Source: WHTI01 sp963756365 (GTDB lineage Bacteria > Actinomycetota > CADDZG01 > WHSQ01). Taken from it: DNA of 64,000 nucleotides. Positions 36,232-43,942 of this stretch are shown here, in pieces. Positions within the stretch are counted from its first letter, which is position 1, and each line of letters starts with the position of its first letter. Made by a program: the position numbers and the translations under genes. The stretch spans positions 1,116,001 to 1,180,000 of the forward strand of contig CAVWNF010000003.1 in NCBI GenBank assembly GCA_963756365.1. Direction: 5' to 3'. The notes below the pieces were generated by a model. The model was not told the DNA's origin, ran no database searches, and saw only the letters and a list, made by a program, of their open reading frames with translations.

Positions 36232-36921
36232 ATCACAACTGAATTGAGGATCAACGACCGCATCCGCATCCCGCAGGTACGAGTCATCGGACCAGATGGC
36301 GAACAGGTCGGGATACTCAGCACCAAGGATGCGATGGAGATGGCCGAAGAGAACGACCTCGACCTCGTCGAAGTAGCTCCCCAGGCCGATCCCCCCGTCT
36401 GCAGGATCATGGACTACGGCAAGTACAAGTACGAACAGGCCGTGAAGCAGCGGGAGGCCCGAAAGAAGCAGTCTCACGTGGTGGTCAAAGAGATGAAGAT
36501 GCGCCCCAAGATCGACCGCCACGATTACGAGACGAAGAAGGGCCACGTCGTCAGATTCCTCAACGATGGTGCGAAGGTGAAGATCACCATCATGTTCAGG
36601 GGCCGCGAGATGGTCCACCCCGAGATCGGCAAGCGGTTGCTAGATCAACTGGCCGAGGAGCTCGAGGAGATCGCCAAGATCGCGAACGCCCCCAAGCTCG
36701 ACGGTAGGAACATGACGATGGTTCTCGACCCCGTCAAGGAAACATCGAAGGGATCGTCTCAGCCTTCACCCGAGAAGAAGAAAGCACCGCCGAAGAAGCG
36801 CGAAGAACGTGGACCGCAGAAACCGATCCAGGCAGCGGTCCCAGAGAAGGTCGAAGAGGAAGAGCCGGCCGAAGACCCATCCAAGCGGCCGATAAAGGTG
36901 ACCAGAGCAGAAGGAGGGTGA
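36232..36921 (+). CDS. infC: Translation initiation factor IF-3, probable AUC start
   Basis: Both IF3 domains are present: N-terminal LRINDRIRIPQVRVIGPDGE, linker region and C-terminal VKEMKMRPKIDRHDYETKKG with IMFRGREMVHPEIG. In-frame codons before TTG (36244) read ATC ACA ACT GAA, and AAGGAG stands six bases before that ATC, the ideal spacing. IF3 genes are known to use rare AUU/AUC starts for autoregulation, so ATC at 36232 is preferred. A charged 60-residue C-terminal extension (KKKAPPKKREERGPQK, then an acidic stretch) goes beyond the usual length. Confidence 0.93.
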   Translation: MTTELRINDRIRIPQVRVIGPDGEQVGILSTKDAMEMAEENDLDLVEVAPQADPPVCRIMDYGKYKYEQAVKQREARKKQSHVVVKEMKMRPKIDRHDYETKKGHVVRFLNDGAKVKITIMFRGREMVHPEIGKRLLDQLAEELEEIAKIANAPKLDGRNMTMVLDPVKETSKGSSQPSPEKKKAPPKKREERGPQKPIQAAVPEKVEEEEPAEDPSKRPIKVTRAEGG

Positions 36922-36924
36922 ACC

Positions 36925-37119
36925 ATGCCCAAGATGAAATCGCACAGTGGCGCGACTAAGCGGTTCCGCAGAACCCGGAACGGCAAGATCCTCCGCCGTC
37001 GAGCGAACGCGAATCACATCCTCGGCAAGAAGACGTCGAAGCGGAAGCGTCGCCTGAACGCGCCAGCGCAGGTAGATGTTTCCGACAAGAACCGCATCCG
37101 CCGGATGCTCGGCGAGTAG
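36925..37119 (+). CDS. rpmI: Large ribosomal subunit protein bL35
   Basis: A 64-residue basic ribosomal protein: PKMKSHSGATKRFRRTRNGK and the C-terminal VDVSDKNRIRRML. Standard length and signature. Three bases after infC, with AGAAGGAGG upstream; part of the universal infC-rpmI-rplT operon. Confidence 0.97.
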   Translation: MPKMKSHSGATKRFRRTRNGKILRRRANANHILGKKTSKRKRRLNAPAQVDVSDKNRIRRMLGE

Positions 37120-37131
37120 AGGAGAGATCAG

Positions 37132-37497
37132 ATGCCACGCGTCAAGAGAGGTGTCGTCGGGCACAAGCGACACAAGAAGGTACTCAAGAAGGCGAAGGGT
37201 TACTACTCCGCCAGGGGTAAGCACTACCGCGCCGCGAATGAGCAGTTGCTCCATTCCGGGCAGTACGCGTACCGAGACCGCCGCGCCCGCAAGGGTGAGT
37301 TTCGCCGCCTGTGGATCCAGAGGATCAACGCAGCTGCGCGGATCAACGGGCTCTCGTACAGCCGCTTGATCGCCGGGCTCCGTCTGGCCGAGGTCGAGGT
37401 GGACCGGAAGATCCTGGCCGAACTAGCGGTCAACGAGCCCGAGGCGTTCGCCTCCTTGGCGGACGTCGCCAAGAAGTCACTAGAGAAGGCGTCCTGA
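37132..37497 (+). CDS. rplT: Large ribosomal subunit protein bL20
   Basis: 121 residues: PRVKRGVVGHKRHKKVLKKA at the N-terminus, then KGYYSARGKHYRAANEQLLH and the C-terminal globular part IQRINAAARINGLSYSRLIA. Binds 23S rRNA early in assembly. Its stop (TCC TGA) overlaps the proposed CTG start of the methyltransferase. Confidence 0.97.
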   Translation: MPRVKRGVVGHKRHKKVLKKAKGYYSARGKHYRAANEQLLHSGQYAYRDRRARKGEFRRLWIQRINAAARINGLSYSRLIAGLRLAEVEVDRKILAELAVNEPEAFASLADVAKKSLEKAS

Positions 37498-38294
37498 CCG
37501 ACATCACGAGCCCGAAGAACCCTCGGGTCGTCTACGCACGTAAGTTGAGGAGGCGCTCGTCCCGTGATCGGGAGGGCGCCTTCCTCGCGGAAGGACCACA
37601 CGCACTTCTAGAGGCGGTGGCCCACTCGGCCCCCATCATCGAGGTGTTCCTCGATGAGACGGCTCCTGCTGAGGTCGCAGCCGCGGTGGCAGAGGCAGGG
37701 CTGCGCGTGCATCAGGTCGGGACCGAGGTGATCTCGTTGATAGCCGACACATCAACCCCTCAGGGGGTGGTGGCCGTTGTCAAGATGCCGACGGCCACGT
37801 TCGAGGATCTCGCTGAGGATGCCGACCTGATCGTGGTCCTTGCCGGGGTGCGCGATCCGGGCAACGCAGGAACGCTCCTGAGGTCTGCCCTGGCCACCGG
37901 AGCCGACGCGGTCGTGTTCGGTACGGCGTCTGTCGATCCGTTCCACCCGAAGACAGTGAGGGCTGCCGCCGGTGCGATCTTCGATATCCCCGTTCTGAGA
38001 GGAACGGAGACCCTCGCCGCGGTAGAGGCACTGAAGGGGAGGGGCTTCGCTGCATACGGAGCGGCGGCCGGGTCGCCGACCGCGATGGGAGACGTCGATC
38101 TGAGCGGTCGCGTCGCCTTGATCCTGGGGAACGAGGCCGCGGGTCTACCTCAGGACATCATCGAAGTTCTCGATGCGGAGATCTCGATCCCGATGCCCGG
38201 ACCTGTCGAGTCTCTGAACGTCGGCATCGCCGGAGCCGTTCTCATGTTCGAGGCGGTCAGGCAGCGGGGGACGGGTAACCTTCCACGACCATGA
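37494..38294 (+). CDS. SpoU/TrmH-family rRNA 2'-O-methyltransferase, probable CTG start
   Basis: A 266-residue SPOUT methyltransferase. The N-terminal substrate-binding domain starts TDITSPKNPRVVYARKLRRR and includes REGAFLAEGPHALLEAV. The knotted catalytic domain has VLAGVRDPGNAGTLLRSAL, LILGNEAAGLP and IPMPGPVESLNVGIAGAVLM, motifs 1-3 of SpoU. No ATG/GTG/TTG start precedes the conserved N-terminus after the rplT stop; CTG at 37494 overlaps that stop as CTGA. The position fits tsnR-like or RlmB-like enzymes; the exact target nucleotide cannot be told. Confidence 0.88.
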   Translation: MTDITSPKNPRVVYARKLRRRSSRDREGAFLAEGPHALLEAVAHSAPIIEVFLDETAPAEVAAAVAEAGLRVHQVGTEVISLIADTSTPQGVVAVVKMPTATFEDLAEDADLIVVLAGVRDPGNAGTLLRSALATGADAVVFGTASVDPFHPKTVRAAAGAIFDIPVLRGTETLAAVEALKGRGFAAYGAAAGSPTAMGDVDLSGRVALILGNEAAGLPQDIIEVLDAEISIPMPGPVESLNVGIAGAVLMFEAVRQRGTGNLPRP

Positions 38295-38974
38295 GCGACC
38301 CACGACTTGCCGAGATGATCTCCAAGATGGCGCACGAGCTCCGCTCTCCGTTGACCTCGGTGAAGGGGTTCTCATCGATGCTGATGAAGAGATGGGATCG
38401 GTTCACCGACGAGCAGAAGTTTCAATTCGTCGAGACCATCCACCACGACGCCGAGCGGATGAGTCGCATCGTTTCGGAGGTTCTCGATCTGGCTCGTCTC
38501 GAGTCGGGACGTCTCGAGCTTCACAGGACCCAGGCGGACCTCCTCCCGATCGCCTCGCGTGCGGGTGCTTCGGTGGCGATCCTGCCCGGTTCCGATCGGA
38601 TCCACATCGAGATCGATGACGAGGTGAGTGTCTTTGCCGATCCCGAGAGGCTTGAGGGTGTGCTTGCGAACCTCCTCGAGAACGCGGTCAAGTTCTCCGA
38701 GGACGGCCCGATCGTGCTCTCTGCCACTTCTGGAGAAGAGCGGGTGACCATCGCCGTCTCGGACGAAGGCGTTGGCATCCCGACGGAACGCATCGGGGGC
38801 GTGTTCGAAGGCCCCCAACCCGCGGGAGCTATGGCGATGCCCACCGGGGGCGGTCTGGGGCTCTATCTGGCTCGAGGGATCGTCGAAGCCCATGGAGGCA
38901 CGATCGAAGTAGAAAGCACCGAGGGGAAGGGAACGACGTTCACGATGTTGGTTGCAGCGAGAGGTGAGCAGTGA
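38291..38974 (+). CDS. Soluble histidine kinase core without sensor domain
   Basis: 227 residues consisting only of HisKA (MISKMAHELRSPLTSVKGFS, phospho-His about residue 15) and HATPase_c (NLLENAVKFSEDGP, VSDEGVGIP, GGGLGLYLARGIVEAHGG). No membrane helix or input domain. It overlaps the methyltransferase and pheS by four bases each, so it sits inside a translation operon. No response regulator is nearby; the receiver-GGDEF protein at 29772 is the only one in the window. Partner unknown. Confidence 0.87.
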   Translation: MSDPRLAEMISKMAHELRSPLTSVKGFSSMLMKRWDRFTDEQKFQFVETIHHDAERMSRIVSEVLDLARLESGRLELHRTQADLLPIASRAGASVAILPGSDRIHIEIDDEVSVFADPERLEGVLANLLENAVKFSEDGPIVLSATSGEERVTIAVSDEGVGIPTERIGGVFEGPQPAGAMAMPTGGGLGLYLARGIVEAHGGTIEVESTEGKGTTFTMLVAARGEQ

Positions 38975-40029
38975 GCGAAGTCAAGGATGCGCGTGCGGCC
39001 TTCGAGGAGGCGCGCGGTGACGGGATGAAAAGGATCGCCGAAGCGACGGATCTCGCGTCGCTTGAAGAAGCCCAGATCCGGGTGATGGGCCGCAAGGCCC
39101 CACTGGCCGCGGCCCGCGCCAGCCTTCGGGATTTCGATGACGCCGACCGGCGGGAACTCGGCGCTCTAGCGAACGAGGTCAGGTCCGCTCTAGAAGACGC
39201 TCTCGATGAGCGTCGAGCGGCGTTCCGGGAGAAGGAGCTTGCCAACCGGTGGGAGACCGAGCGCGTCGATGTCACTCTCCCCGGCGAAGCTCCATCTGTG
39301 GGCTCCATCCACCCACTCACCCGGACCATCTGGGAGATCGTCGATGTGTTCGTCGGCATGGGATACCGGCTGTACGAGGGCCCCGAGGTCGAACTCTCGT
39401 CGTACTCGTTCGATGCCCTGCGCACGCCCAAGGAGCATCCATCGCGATCGTTCAGCGACACCTTCTACGTAGAGGGGAAGGGAGACACCGTTGGCCTGCG
39501 GCCGCATACATCTCCCGTCCAGATCAGGACCCTCGAGGCCGAGGAACCGCCCGTCTACGGCGTGATGCCCGGTCGCTGCTATCGCCGGGACGAGCAAGAC
39601 GCAACCCACCTCGCTGGATTCACCCAACTCGAGGGCCTGGCCGTTGATGAGGGCATAACCATGGGGGACCTGAAAGGGTCGCTCCTCGAGTTCGCCCGAG
39701 CGGTCTTCGGTCGCGATCTCGACGTGCGGCTCCGGCCCCACTTCTTCCCGTTCACCGAACCCTCGGCAGAACTGGACGTCCTTTGCTTCATCTGCAAGGG
39801 AGATGGTTGCCGCGTCTGTAAGCAGGAGGGTTGGATCGAGGTTCTTGGATGCGGGATGGTCCATCCCTTCCTGCTCGAGTGGGTCGGATGGGACACCGAG
39901 AAGTACACCGGGTTCGCCTTCGGGATGGGGATCGAGCGCGTAGCGGCGCTGGCGCACGGTGTTCCCGACATCCGCTACTTCTGGGAGAACGATCTCAGAT
40001 TCCTGTCTCAGTTCAGGGGGACCGCATGA
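38971..40029 (+). CDS. pheS: Phenylalanine-tRNA ligase alpha subunit
   Basis: Class II aminoacyl-tRNA synthetase catalytic subunit. Coiled-coil N-terminus (residues 1-90), motif 1 around PLTRTIWEIVDVFVGMGYRL, motif 2 around GRCYRRDEQDATHLAGFTQL and motif 3 GFAFGMGIERVAAL. A CxxC segment (LCFICKGDGCRVC) lies in the usual insertion. 352 residues. The start overlaps the kinase stop and the end overlaps pheT (ATGA). Confidence 0.97.
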   Translation: MSEVKDARAAFEEARGDGMKRIAEATDLASLEEAQIRVMGRKAPLAAARASLRDFDDADRRELGALANEVRSALEDALDERRAAFREKELANRWETERVDVTLPGEAPSVGSIHPLTRTIWEIVDVFVGMGYRLYEGPEVELSSYSFDALRTPKEHPSRSFSDTFYVEGKGDTVGLRPHTSPVQIRTLEAEEPPVYGVMPGRCYRRDEQDATHLAGFTQLEGLAVDEGITMGDLKGSLLEFARAVFGRDLDVRLRPHFFPFTEPSAELDVLCFICKGDGCRVCKQEGWIEVLGCGMVHPFLLEWVGWDTEKYTGFAFGMGIERVAALAHGVPDIRYFWENDLRFLSQFRGTA

Positions 40030-42416
40030 GGTTCTCGCTAGCGTGGCTGCGTGAGTTCGTCGATGTCGATGTTGATCCCACCGAGCTGAAAGAGCGCTTG
40101 GACTTCTCCGGGACGAAGGTCGAAACCATGACCCGTCCGGGGGCTGATATCTCGGGCGTGATCGTCGCCGAGGTGTTGAACATCGCTGAGCACCCGAACG
40201 CCGACACGCTAACCCTGGTCGATGTCCGGACCGGATCGGGGGCCGAACAGCGCGTTGTCTGTGGGGCCAAGAACTTCAAGGTGGGGGACCTGGTTCCGTT
40301 GGCACAGGTCGGCTCCGCTCTTCCGGGGATGACCATCACCGAACGCAAGATCCGCGGTGAGATCTCGAGGGGCATGCTGTGTTCGGGTGCCGAGCTGGGC
40401 ATCTCGAAAGACAGCTCCGGGATCCTCGTCCTACCGAAGGATGTCACCCTGGGTGCCGATGTCGTTGCGACCCTGGGCCTCGATGATGTCATCTACGAAC
40501 TCGAAGTGACCCCCAACCGCGGCGACTGCATGAGCATGGTCGGCGTCGCCCGTGAGGTGGCGGCGCTGCTTGGGAAAGAACTACTGGTCCCGGACGCCTT
40601 CGTCCCGCCGTCCGACGTGGACAACCCGATCCGTGTCGACATCCAGGATCCGGATGGGTGTCCACGCTTCATAGCGCGCTATATCGAAGGTGTCGAGATC
40701 GGTCCCTCGCCTCTCTGGATGTCGAGCCGCTTGCTCGCCGCAGGGGTCAGGCCGATCTCGAACGTCGTGGATGTGACCAATTACATCCTCCTCGAGACGG
40801 GTCAGCCGCTGCACGCGTACGATGCCCGGCAGATCACCGACGGGCGGATCATCGTTCGCCGGGCCCGTACCGGTGAGAAGCTGACTACCCTCGATGGGGT
40901 CGAGCGCACGATGAAAGCCGAGGACCTATTGATCTGCGATGAGGGCCGGGCTTTGGGGATCGCGGGGGTGATGGGGGGCGAGGATTCTGAGGTGTCGGGC
41001 GACACGACGACGCTGGTCCTCGAAGCGGCGAACTTCGCTCCGCAGATGGTGTCGCAGACCAGTCGCGATCATGGTCTCTACACCGAAGCCTCCGCCCGGT
41101 TCGAGCGAGGGGTCGATCCCGAGAATGTGGGAGTGGCCGCAGCGAGGGCAGGGCAGTTGTTCGCCGAACTCGCCGGGGGCCGGGTGTCATCCGAGGTCGT
41201 CGACGTCTACCCACATCCTTTGGAGAGAAGGACCATCACGCTCAGACCCGCTCGCACGGAACACCTTCTCGGTTACGACATCGATGCCGAGCTCCAGGCA
41301 GCTCACCTCCGTTCGGTCGGATTCGAGGTGGGATCGAGCAGCAACGTGCTCAAGGTGGAAGTGCCGACCTTCCGGAGGGACGTCGAGCGCGAGGTGGATC
41401 TGATCGAAGAGGTCGCTCGTCTCGAAGGTTTCGACAAGCTACCGGCAACGTTGCCCGAGGGGCGTTCCGGTGGTCTAACACCGGCGCAGGCAGCAGATAG
41501 GAGGATCCGCGTTCTGCTGTCGGGGTTCGGGTTGTCCGAGGCGTGGACCCCGACCTTGGTACCCCAGACCGATCCTGATCTGCTTGGTCTCGGAGCGGAC
41601 CACCCGGCGAGGAGTGCGGTGAAGCTCGCCAACCCGATGACCGAAGACGAGGCGGTCCTCCGCACATCACTCTTGCCAGGTCTTCTGCGATCGGTGGCGC
41701 GTAACATCGCGCAGCGCGCCGAAGGCGTGGCCCTTTACGAGTTAGCGCGCGTTTACGAGCCGACCTCGGGAGATCTTCCCCAGGAAGCTTCGGTGCTCGC
41801 CGGCGTGTTTTTCGGTCGCCGAGGCGACAAGCACTGGCGTGCCGGAGAGTCCCGTTGGGACTTCTACTCGGTCAAAGGTGCGGTCGATTCACTACTGGAT
41901 GCTATGAGGATCGGCGATGCCACCTACCGACCGGTTAGCGGCGCCCCGTTCCATCCCACTCGAGCGGCACAGATCTCGATCGGGAAGCATCCGGTGGGGG
42001 CCCTGGGCGAGCTTCACCCGGATGTCTGCGAGCGCTTCGACGTCATGGCCGGCACCGTCGCGTTCGAATTCGCGATGGCCCCACTCGTGGCACAGCTCCC
42101 ACCACGCCCCCAGGTGAGCGAGTTGGACCGCTTCCCCGCGATGCTGCTCGACCTGGCGTTCGTGGTCGATCGAGACATCCCTGCGCAGCAGGTCGGCTCG
42201 TTGATAGCCGCAGCTGGCGCACCCGAGGTCACCAAGGTCGAGCTGTTCGATGTCTATACCGGAGAGCAGGTCCCTCAGGGCAAGAAGAGCCTCGCTTACG
42301 GGCTCGAGTTGCGAGTTCCCGACCGAACCCTCACCGACCAAGATGCGAACGTGGTGAAGGATCGGATACTTGGTGCCGTGAGGGAGCGCACCGGAGCCGA
42401 GCTCAGAGGGAGCTGA
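40026..42416 (+). CDS. pheT: Phenylalanine-tRNA ligase beta subunit
   Basis: 796 residues with the full domain string: N-terminal MRFSLAWLREFVDVDVDPTE, EMAP/tRNA-binding domain (VAEVLNIAEHPNADTLTLVD), B3/B4 editing domain (VDVTNYILLETGQPLHAYDA), B5 and the C-terminal anticodon-binding FDX domain (RFPAMLLDLAFVVDRDIPAQ). The ATG at 40026 overlaps the pheS stop. No frameshift. Confidence 0.97.
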   Translation: MRFSLAWLREFVDVDVDPTELKERLDFSGTKVETMTRPGADISGVIVAEVLNIAEHPNADTLTLVDVRTGSGAEQRVVCGAKNFKVGDLVPLAQVGSALPGMTITERKIRGEISRGMLCSGAELGISKDSSGILVLPKDVTLGADVVATLGLDDVIYELEVTPNRGDCMSMVGVAREVAALLGKELLVPDAFVPPSDVDNPIRVDIQDPDGCPRFIARYIEGVEIGPSPLWMSSRLLAAGVRPISNVVDVTNYILLETGQPLHAYDARQITDGRIIVRRARTGEKLTTLDGVERTMKAEDLLICDEGRALGIAGVMGGEDSEVSGDTTTLVLEAANFAPQMVSQTSRDHGLYTEASARFERGVDPENVGVAAARAGQLFAELAGGRVSSEVVDVYPHPLERRTITLRPARTEHLLGYDIDAELQAAHLRSVGFEVGSSSNVLKVEVPTFRRDVEREVDLIEEVARLEGFDKLPATLPEGRSGGLTPAQAADRRIRVLLSGFGLSEAWTPTLVPQTDPDLLGLGADHPARSAVKLANPMTEDEAVLRTSLLPGLLRSVARNIAQRAEGVALYELARVYEPTSGDLPQEASVLAGVFFGRRGDKHWRAGESRWDFYSVKGAVDSLLDAMRIGDATYRPVSGAPFHPTRAAQISIGKHPVGALGELHPDVCERFDVMAGTVAFEFAMAPLVAQLPPRPQVSELDRFPAMLLDLAFVVDRDIPAQQVGSLIAAAGAPEVTKVELFDVYTGEQVPQGKKSLAYGLELRVPDRTLTDQDANVVKDRILGAVRERTGAELRGS

Positions 42417-42417
42417 C

Positions 42418-43335
42418 GTGGACAAGAGAGACTTTCTCAGCATCGACGATCTGTCCGTGGGCGAACTCAGGGATCTGCTAGATCGAGCGGCCTCTGTCAA
42501 GAAGAAACCGTCGAGCGTCTCTTCCTCATTGAAGAACAAGCAGATCGCTCTCGTGTTCGAGAAGCCTTCAACCCGCACCAGAGTCTCGTTCGAGGCCGGT
42601 ATCAATGCGATGGGTGGGCACGCGCTCGTCCTGCGCGGAGACGAGCTCCAGATCGGCCGCGGCGAGACAGTGTCGGACACAGGAACCGTGTTGTCTCGTT
42701 TCGTCGATGGCATCGTCATCCGCACATTCGGACACGACCGCCTGATCGAGCTAGCTAGGGCGGCCACCGTTCCCGTCGTCAACGCACTCAGTGACTTCTC
42801 TCACCCATGTCAGGCCTTGGCGGACATGCAGACGATCATCGAGCAGAAGGGGGCGACGGAAGGACTCTCACTGGCGTACATCGGTGACGGCAACAACGTC
42901 GCCCATTCATTGATGTTCGCGGGGGCCAAGATGGGGATGCACGTGCGCATAGCCTGCCCTCCAGGGCACCATCCCGATACCGTAGTGACCGAACGCTCGA
43001 CGCAGATCGCAACCGAGACCGGCGGGAGCGTGACGGTTACGGAGGTCGTGGCCGAAGCAGCCGCCGACGCTGATGTTCTCTACACCGACGTGTGGGCCTC
43101 GATGGGGCAGGAGTCAGAAGCCGACGCCCGTAAGAACGTCTTCAAGGGTTACTCGGTTGACGAGCGGGCGCTGGACCTGGCCGCGGACGATGCCATCGTC
43201 ATGCACTGCCTTCCCGCACATCGCGGGGAGGAGATATCGGCCGGTGCGATCGACGGAGAGCACTCGGTTGTCTGGGATCAGGCAGAGAACCGTATGCATT
43301 CCCAGATGGCCCTCCTCGACTGGCTCCTCGAGTAG
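42418..43335 (+). CDS. argF: Ornithine carbamoyltransferase
   Basis: Makes citrulline from ornithine and carbamoyl phosphate, using the product of CarAB. Carbamoyl-phosphate site FEKPSTRTRVSFEAGINAMG (about residues 43-62), DFSHPCQALADMQTI (about 124-138) and the ornithine-binding MHCLPAHRGEEI (about 262-273). 305 residues. GTG start one base after the pheT stop. No other arg gene is present. Confidence 0.96.
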   Translation: MDKRDFLSIDDLSVGELRDLLDRAASVKKKPSSVSSSLKNKQIALVFEKPSTRTRVSFEAGINAMGGHALVLRGDELQIGRGETVSDTGTVLSRFVDGIVIRTFGHDRLIELARAATVPVVNALSDFSHPCQALADMQTIIEQKGATEGLSLAYIGDGNNVAHSLMFAGAKMGMHVRIACPPGHHPDTVVTERSTQIATETGGSVTVTEVVAEAAADADVLYTDVWASMGQESEADARKNVFKGYSVDERALDLAADDAIVMHCLPAHRGEEISAGAIDGEHSVVWDQAENRMHSQMALLDWLLE

Positions 43336-43338
43336 GGC

Positions 43339-43938
43339 GTGGGCCGGCTCGCGAAACCGTTCTTCCAACGTGATGCCCTCACGGTCGCTCGTGACCTGAT
43401 CGGATGCATATTCGTCCATCGCTCTCCTCAGGGAGATATGGGGGTTCGTCTCGTCGAGGTCGAGGCGTACCGCGGCGACATAGACCCCGGCTCTCACGGT
43501 TTCCGCGGCATGACCCCTCGGACCGAGGTGATGTTTGGCCCTCCGGCCCGGCTCTACGTCTACTTCACCTATGGGATGCACTACTGCGTCAACGTCGTGT
43601 GCGGCGAGGTGGGGGAGTGCGCGGCGGTCCTTCTGCGCGCCGGCGAACCGGTGCTCGGGATCGACCTCATGAGGGAGCGGCGTACGGGAGTCTCGGATCG
43701 GCTACTGACCGCCGGCCCGGCGCGTCTCACGAAAGCGATGGGGATCGATCGCGCTCACAACGGGTCGAGCTTGTTGCGAGGAAGCGAGTTCTATCTGAGT
43801 GAGGACGAAGAGACGCCACGCGTGCGAGACGGAGAGGTAACAGATACCCCACGGATCGGGTTGGCCCCCGGACGAGGTGATGATCTTCCGTGGAGGTTCG
43901 TGGTTCCCGGCCATCCCTACGCATCACGGCGGAGATGA
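43339..43938 (+). CDS. mpg: 3-methyladenine DNA glycosylase (AAG/Mpg family)
   Basis: Excises alkylated purines. RDLIGCIFVHRSPQ, VEVEAYRGDIDPGSHGFRGM and RTEVMFGPPARLYVYFTYGM carry the catalytic Glu and the intercalating Tyr region of the family; TAGPARLTKAMGID follows. 199 residues, standard. GTG start three bases after argF. mpg next to tyrS is, from memory, also the mycobacterial arrangement. Convergent with the PBP gene, with only four bases between stops. Confidence 0.93.
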   Translation: MGRLAKPFFQRDALTVARDLIGCIFVHRSPQGDMGVRLVEVEAYRGDIDPGSHGFRGMTPRTEVMFGPPARLYVYFTYGMHYCVNVVCGEVGECAAVLLRAGEPVLGIDLMRERRTGVSDRLLTAGPARLTKAMGIDRAHNGSSLLRGSEFYLSEDEETPRVRDGEVTDTPRIGLAPGRGDDLPWRFVVPGHPYASRRR

Positions 43939-43942
43939 ATCG

